DNA of 64,000 nt. Source: Rufibacter immobilis (GTDB lineage: Bacteria; Bacteroidota; Bacteroidia; Cytophagales; Hymenobacteraceae). Under the pieces are notes generated by a model. The model worked only from the letters and a program-made list of their open reading frames with translations. It searched no databases and was not told the DNA's origin. The stretch's first letter is position 1; every line of letters begins with the position of its first letter. Made by a program: the position numbers and the translations under genes. The stretch lies in NCBI RefSeq assembly GCF_003721565.1, contig NZ_RJJE01000002.1:124001-188000 (forward strand), in the 5' to 3' direction. Positions 60,299 through 64,000 of this stretch are shown one piece after another.

Positions 60299-60952
60299 AT
60301 GAAAACTACTTCAGCTTTTGTTCTTCTTTTGGCCCTGGTGTTCAGCCTTGGAGCTTCGGCACAGACCAAAGAAATTTACACCAACCCGGCTTTCGCTACT
60401 TTAGCCAAACAGCACAAAGTAATTGCCATCATTCCTTTTGACGCTAAGATTGGTCTTAGACCAAACCAAATGAAGAATATGACGCCCGAGCGTATGAAGG
60501 AGATGGAGAAGAATGAGGGACTGGCGGTGCAGAGTGCTTTGCAAACGTACTTCCTCAAAGTGAGCAGCAAAGACGATTTTACTATTTCTTTCCAGGATGC
60601 CGCCACTACCAATGCCCTGTTGCTGAAAAACAACATTACCACAGAGAACATCAAAAGCTTTACTCCCGCCGAGCTGTCTAAAGTGTTGGGCGTAGACGGT
60701 ATCATCTCAGGCACGTTCAGCACAGACAAGCCTATGTCTGACGGGGCTTCTCTGGCCTTGGGTTTGGCCGTTGGTTTCTATGGGGCTACCAACTCTGGTA
60801 AAACCGCCATAAATATTCATGACGGAACTTCGGGCGAACTGCTCTGGAAATACGAGAAAAGCCTCTCCCGCGGACTGGGCAGTGACACCAACACCATCAT
60901 TACCACAATTATGCGCAAAGCCTCCAAGAAATTCCCTTACGCTAAAATCTAA
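60299..60952 (+). CDS. Exported protein, possibly LpoB/CsgG-like, unknown function
   Basis: 217 residues. Signal peptide MKTTSAFVLLLALVFSLGASAQ. The mature part has alternating strands and helices: HKVIAIIPFDAKIG, LQTYFLKVSSKDDFTISFQDAATTNALL, then VLGVDGIISGTFSTDKP and INIHDGTSGELLWKYEKS. The pattern of VAVLPF-like strand, DGIISGxF and DGTSGELLW is that of the CsgG/LpoB/GNA1162-like family of periplasmic proteins. No lipobox, so it is likely periplasmic and soluble. It stands alone between a divergent gene and a hairpin. Confidence 0.75.
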   Translation: MKTTSAFVLLLALVFSLGASAQTKEIYTNPAFATLAKQHKVIAIIPFDAKIGLRPNQMKNMTPERMKEMEKNEGLAVQSALQTYFLKVSSKDDFTISFQDAATTNALLLKNNITTENIKSFTPAELSKVLGVDGIISGTFSTDKPMSDGASLALGLAVGFYGATNSGKTAINIHDGTSGELLWKYEKSLSRGLGSDTNTIITTIMRKASKKFPYAKI

Positions 60953-60977
60953 ACATTAGAGGATAGCTCTTATAACA

Positions 60978-61013
60978 CACCGGCCACCTGAGCTATTGCT
61001 CGGGTGGCCGGTG
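60978..61013 (+). terminator. Hairpin after the exported protein gene
   Basis: CACCGGCCACC pairs with GGTGGCCGGTG and the inner TGAGC/GCTCG continues it with one mismatch. There is no T-run beside it; palindrome copy U follows 2 nt later. Confidence 0.6.
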
Positions 61014-61015
61014 CC

Positions 61016-61051
61016 GTTTAGTGGCTCTTTTTCCAAAAACGGCCCCTAAAC
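61016..61051. repeat. Extragenic palindrome, copy U
   Basis: GTTTAGTGGCTCTTTTT, CC, then AAAAACGGCCCCTAAAC. It lies between convergent genes. Confidence 0.85.
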
Positions 61052-61093
61052 ATAAGGAAGCTTTGATTTCTCTTAAATTTTAAGTAAGTTTTG

Positions 61094-61333
61094 TTATAGG
61101 GCCGAATTTTTCAGCTTCTGCCTGCGGCCGATGATGAGGTAGAGCAAAGCTCCCAACACTGGAATAAGCGCAATAGCCACCAGCCAAATGAGTTTGTCTA
61201 CCCTGTTGGAAAACTTGCTGGAAAGTAAATCTACAGTAGCCCAAAGCCAGATAGCCGCCGGTGCCCCTAATAAGACCAAAAGAAAGATGAGTTCTGGCAG
61301 GCCTATTCCTATAAAAGTAAAAGTTGTTCCCAT
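61094..61333 (-). CDS. PLDc_N-type small membrane protein
   Basis: 79 residues from ATG 61333 (MGTTFTFIGIGLPELIF), since the longer frame to 61378 adds only a non-membrane tail. Two hydrophobic segments with the phospholipase D nuclease N-terminal-domain pattern IWLVAIALIPVLGALLYLIIGRR. The domain is usually fused to cardiolipin synthase-type proteins but also occurs alone, in which case its role is unclear. Confidence 0.75.
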   Translation of the reverse strand: MGTTFTFIGIGLPELIFLLVLLGAPAAIWLWATVDLLSSKFSNRVDKLIWLVAIALIPVLGALLYLIIGRRQKLKNSAL

Positions 61334-61406
61334 GTTGTTAGTAAATATGGTATTGAATTGCTTTGCTATATGGAACAAGCCTGTGTAGCTAACAGCTGTG
61401 TACTCG

Positions 61407-62141
61407 TTAGTCTACACGAAGCCTGATATACCCATTTTTAATTCTTTTTGGCTTTGCTTCCTCCATCACCTTTTTGTCAGCGGTAATTTTTCCCTCAAAA
61501 TAAAAGAGATTAGCGGAAAACTTCGCTTCTAGCAGGTATCCTCCGGTGGACAGTTTATGCAAATTAGTGATTTCAAAGCTTGAATTCTCCTGGCAGTCAT
61601 AGCCAATGGAAGTTAGCCAGCGGCGCATTTCTGGAAGATATGTCTGCAGATTCAATCGGTTAGAATTACTGTCTATGAGGCTTGCGTCTATCGTGATACC
61701 GTCAGTAGTATTAAACCTTCCAAAATCAACGGCATAAGGTTGCATTCCTTTTGTATACAGCTCCAACACATTTGTCGGTCTGCTCATAAAATTAATACTG
61801 CTCAATTGGTTCTTGCTGTATTTCTTCACGAACCTGATGCCAATTCCCTCAAAGTTTGAATTCATCATCTTGAATTCTCTCCAGTATAAAACAGAGTCTG
61901 GATGCCCTTTGTCTGTTACACTATCCAAATTGACCTGTGCATTACCACTGCCATGCCCCAAGGGTCTATCAAATGTGTATATGCTCCCGTCTAACTCGAA
62001 AGAGATTGAATCTTGTAGACTCTCTATCTTAGCTTGCGGATCTTTAATTTCAATTTCATCAAGTACTTCAAGTTCTTCTTTGCAAGAATTAAGCAGGAAT
62101 AAAAAAGATAAAAAGGGTAATAGCAGAAAATTTGGTTTCAT
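61407..62141 (-). CDS. Lipoprotein, unknown function, AT-rich tail
   Basis: 244 residues. The lipobox is LLNSC in MKPNFLLLPFLSFLFLLNSC. The mature protein is mixed and acidic at the start, with EELEVLDEIEIKDPQAKIESLQDSI. No motif of known function. Its codon use is AT-richer than the housekeeping genes at the left of the window, as in the rest of this tail. It could be an accessory surface lipoprotein. Not recognised. Confidence 0.7.
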   Translation of the reverse strand: MKPNFLLLPFLSFLFLLNSCKEELEVLDEIEIKDPQAKIESLQDSISFELDGSIYTFDRPLGHGSGNAQVNLDSVTDKGHPDSVLYWREFKMMNSNFEGIGIRFVKKYSKNQLSSINFMSRPTNVLELYTKGMQPYAVDFGRFNTTDGITIDASLIDSNSNRLNLQTYLPEMRRWLTSIGYDCQENSSFEITNLHKLSTGGYLLEAKFSANLFYFEGKITADKKVMEEAKPKRIKNGYIRLRVD

Positions 62142-62549
62142 TTATTAAAAGGTTGAATAAAATAATTTATTGTTCTAGATTCTATCTCTAAAGTAGGCTA
62201 AAATATTTAGTTAAGCTAATTTTACATCTATACTAACGGACTTGTAGAAACAACTTGCAAGGCCGTGGGCCGAAGTATGGTGTTTATACAATAATGGCTT
62301 TAGTTATATATTACCTTCACTCTGGCTCATTTGGCAATACATAGTGAATATTGCTGCCAATCCAATTAGCTATTCCGTTTTGCCAAAAAGGCTTCTAAGC
62401 AATATCACATCAAAAGCGATAGAAAATATCTGTCACTAGTGACAAGTCTAATGTATGTCTGCCAATTTTCAGAGGAATCTTATGGTCTTTTCTTGGTAGT
62501 CCCCTCAATTGTAGGCCAGACTGCTCATTGAAGCACTACCCAGCCAATC
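62142..62549. other. Intergenic region with an attC-like structured element
   Basis: About 410 nt, AT-rich, without a supported gene. An attC-like structured element lies at 62228-62298 (see its own entry). Nothing else is recognisable. Confidence 0.55.
62228..62298. repeat. attC-like structured element 1
   Basis: GGCCGTGGGCCGAAG at 62261-62275 is followed by TTTATACA at 62283-62290. It shares this word order with the element at 63184. Lies downstream (in gene sense) of the gene at 62550. Confidence 0.45.
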
Positions 62550-62969
62550 TTATTTGATGCGCTTGTACTTGTATGAGCATCCTTCAATGCATGTGGGTGA
62601 AGTAGGAACAATGGTAAGTTCTCCAGTTGGTTGAATTTTACCGATAAGCTCGCTTTGCTTAACGTATCCAGTACTGCACGAAACGGTAATTATAATATCT
62701 TGGCCGTTTGCTACCGAATACTGCCCAGAGCAGTCTTCTTTGCCGCTGATATAATCTCCATTTGCTTTGAATTCAATAATAGAAGGTTGAGCCGGGTCTG
62801 CTTTAGTCCAAGAGCCAGGGCCACCAATACTCATATAGTATTCTTCCAACTGCCATTTACCTGTTACGATGGCATTATTTTCTGAACGAGGCTTAATGTC
62901 CTCTTGGTGCTGGCATTGAAAAGCTGACAATAATATAAAAAACAGCAAAGAAGTATAGGTGATTTTCAT
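62550..62969 (-). CDS. Lipocalin-like small lipoprotein
   Basis: 139 residues. The signal MKITYTSLLFFILLSAFQC ends in a Cys usable for lipidation. The fold looks lipocalin-like: TGKWQLEEYYMSIGG is a typical first strand (GxW), then PSIIEFKANGDYISGKEDCSGQY and ELTIVPTSPTCIEGCSYKYKRIK. Four Cys beyond the lipid site may form two disulfides. Family name not recognised; ligand unknown. AT-rich context. Confidence 0.7.
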   Translation of the reverse strand: MKITYTSLLFFILLSAFQCQHQEDIKPRSENNAIVTGKWQLEEYYMSIGGPGSWTKADPAQPSIIEFKANGDYISGKEDCSGQYSVANGQDIIITVSCSTGYVKQSELIGKIQPTGELTIVPTSPTCIEGCSYKYKRIK

Positions 62970-63183
62970 GATGGTGGAGATAAGGTTATAGTGATTTTAT
63001 AGATGACCCGGCCATGAAGGATTTGGTTGCAAGCCAATCAAAATAAATAAAAGACTGCAACTCCGTATTTAATATTAGCAAGAGCCGGTTTATTAAATAT
63101 GAAGCATTCAGATTATTCTCAAAGCGGGGCATCTTCCTTTATCTCTTTCTTTATTTTATTCTTTTCACTTTAAATTAACGATT

Positions 63184-63240
63184 AGTATAAACGACGGCGG
63201 AGGCCGTCGGCCGAAGCTGACTTTTATACAGTGTTATGTG
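63184..63240. repeat. attC-like structured element 2
   Basis: GTATAAA at 63185-63191 pairs with TTTATAC near 63223. Between them lies GACGGCGGAGGCCGTC, and GGCCGTCGGCCGAAG at 63202-63216, then TTTATACAGTGTTATGTG to 63240. The last 15 nt are mirrored at 63661-63676 on the other side of the gene at 63244. Confidence 0.5.
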
Positions 63241-63243
63241 TTG

Positions 63244-63642
63244 TTATTTTTCTTTTTTAAATTTTATACCTCTTTCGAAAAGACACGCTTTTGCATCATT
63301 TCTCACTGATTTATCTTCATGATTTACAAATTCTAATACCAACTGTAAATCTTCATCTTGCCCAATCACACATAAAACTTGAATCGCAGTTCTAATCATT
63401 ACATGATTGTCGATTTCTAATGACTTCAATGCAACTGTTCTGGCTCTTTCATAAAACTTTTCGATTGTTTCTGCACGCTCGTCAATAAAATTTTCCAGAT
63501 AATGCAAATCACTTTCGGCGTAACTAGGTTTTTCCCAAGTGAATCTTTCTCCATGAGGTCCATTGCAAATAAACCAATGCCATACTGGGTCACTAGGGTC
63601 CTCGGCTAATGAAAGAGGCGGGTGAGTGCCATATAAAGCCAT
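63244..63642 (-). CDS. Small protein with HEAT-like C-terminus, in a cassette-like setting
   Basis: 132 residues, soluble, with no signal peptide. The N-terminal half has WHWFICNGPHGERFTWEKPS and an acidic middle. The C-terminal half looks like HEAT-type helical repeats: NHVMIRTAIQVLCVIGQDEDLQLVLEFVNHEDKSVRNDAKACLFERG. No family name. It is flanked by inverted copies of a 15-16-bp word, ATACAGNTGTTATGTG, at 63226 and 63661, consistent with a mobile cassette. Confidence 0.65.
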   Translation of the reverse strand: MALYGTHPPLSLAEDPSDPVWHWFICNGPHGERFTWEKPSYAESDLHYLENFIDERAETIEKFYERARTVALKSLEIDNHVMIRTAIQVLCVIGQDEDLQLVLEFVNHEDKSVRNDAKACLFERGIKFKKEK

Positions 63643-63660
63643 TTCTTAATTTTTTAATTA

Positions 63661-63676
63661 CACATAACATCTGTAT
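63661..63676 (-). repeat. Inverted partner of the cassette end
   Basis: On the minus strand it reads ATACAGATGTTATGTG, matching the plus-strand ATACAGTGTTATGTG at 63226-63240 with one extra base. Confidence 0.5.
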
Positions 63677-63803
63677 ATCTGCACCGGTACATTTATTTTC
63701 AATATATCTCTTATAAAACATCCTTTTATCCCTTGAAATCAGCAAATAACAGGAATCGCACTATCTAATATAATAAATAGCTACCATTTAAGGAAGTGCC
63801 TCC

Positions 63804-63841
63804 CGTTTAGGGGCTCTTTTTAGAAAAATAGCCCCTAAACG
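63804..63841. repeat. Extragenic palindrome, copy V
   Basis: CGTTTAGGGGCTCTTTTT, AG, then AAAAATAGCCCCTAAACG. The arms match apart from one base. It ends 1 nt before the SNF2 helicase stop codon. Confidence 0.9.
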
Positions 63842-63842
63842 C

Positions 63843-64000
63843 TTAGCTCAACAGGTTCTCAATGTCTTCTTTGGTGAGGCGTTTGATGACGGCTTCATCG
63901 GTGGAGATGAGGTCAGAGACCATCTGGAGTTTCTTGTCCTGGAGGGCCAGGATCTTCTCTTCCACGCTGTTCTTGGTGATGAACTTGTAGGTGAACACGG
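63843..64000 (-). CDS. SNF2-family helicase, C-terminal end (cut by window edge)
   Basis: 52 complete codons ending at TAA 63843-63845; the rest lies beyond the edge. The visible part VFTYKFITKNSVEEKILALQDKK is the characteristic end of bacterial SNF2/RapA-type helicases (the VYKFITKxTVEEKI motif following helicase motif VI), then a short tail ending LTKEDIENLLS. Such proteins remodel nucleoprotein complexes using ATP. Confidence 0.88.
   Translation of the reverse strand, partial: VFTYKFITKNSVEEKILALQDKKLQMVSDLISTDEAVIKRLTKEDIENLLS

Noticed and set aside
61379-61420. GTGTAGCTAAC / GTTAGTCTACAC inverted pair as another attC element
   Set aside because: It is much shorter than the other two elements and overlaps the end of the lipoprotein coding sequence, so it may be chance.
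1-64000. CRISPR array, from the repeated palindromes
   Set aside because: The repeats are dispersed singly or in pairs between genes, not regularly spaced with unique spacers, and no cas gene is present.
1-64000. tRNA or rRNA genes
   Set aside because: No cloverleaf or rRNA-like stretch was recognised by eye. A tRNA scan is needed to exclude a missed tRNA.

Overview
The window is chromosomal DNA from a member of the Bacteroidota, most likely Cytophagales and close to Hymenobacteraceae such as Rufibacter or Nibribacter. The genus is my inference. Support: a SusC/SusD pair, a GldJ-like gliding lipoprotein beside a PorP/SprF-like protein (type IX secretion), DUF4175, DUF4382 and DUF4397 family proteins, a fused dipeptide-type double ATPase, Bacteroidota -7 boxes (TAnnTTTG), and few Shine-Dalgarno sequences. 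No rRNA, tRNA, CRISPR array, prophage or insertion sequence was seen.

Layout. 0-16 kb is housekeeping: the start of a polyprenyl synthase (cut by the edge), RNase R, a double ABC ATPase, a small outer-membrane protein, LspA, IleS, an enolase-superfamily dipeptide epimerase, GlyRS, a PiT phosphate transporter and an acidic unknown protein. 16.17-16.74 kb is an AT-rich gap with five DnaA-box-like sites, and a perfect parS site (TGTTTCACGTGAAACA) lies at 21,165, between mnmG and ybeY. Together they make this a strong candidate for the chromosome origin region. 16.7-25.4 kb is a minus-strand block: Ig-like lipoprotein, methyltransferase, MnmG, YbeY, RsbW-like kinase, DUF4175 protein. 25.7-36.9 kb holds exonuclease III, an AhpD-like protein, ComF, GldJ, PorP/SprF, an AsmA-like protein, a DUF4382 lipoprotein, DinB, DgkA and an NagX-like acyltransferase. 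37.4-43.1 kb is a visibly AT-richer SusC-SusD-DUF4397 operon. 43.1-60.9 kb holds fumarase, a GHL10 hydrolase, a D-Ala-D-Ala dipeptidase, an M16 peptidase, a TonB-plug protein without a barrel, thioredoxin, two TetR-like paralogs, a GT-C membrane protein, and a carotenoid-type desaturase with an SRPBCC partner. 61-63.7 kb is an AT-rich accessory tail of small unknown genes with two related attC-like structured sequences. A SNF2 helicase runs off the right edge.

The most striking feature not explained by genes is a family of extragenic palindromes. I count 22 copies, plus one doubtful, of a core of about 36 bp (GTTTAGSGGCTNTTTTT, two bases, then the complementary arm). They never lie inside genes, mostly sit just after stop codons, and often occur in pairs. 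In many copies the outer flanks are also self-complementary while differing between loci (29-bp perfect arms at 10,331; 26-bp at 26,925). A subfamily keeps one arm intact and has a divergent second arm.
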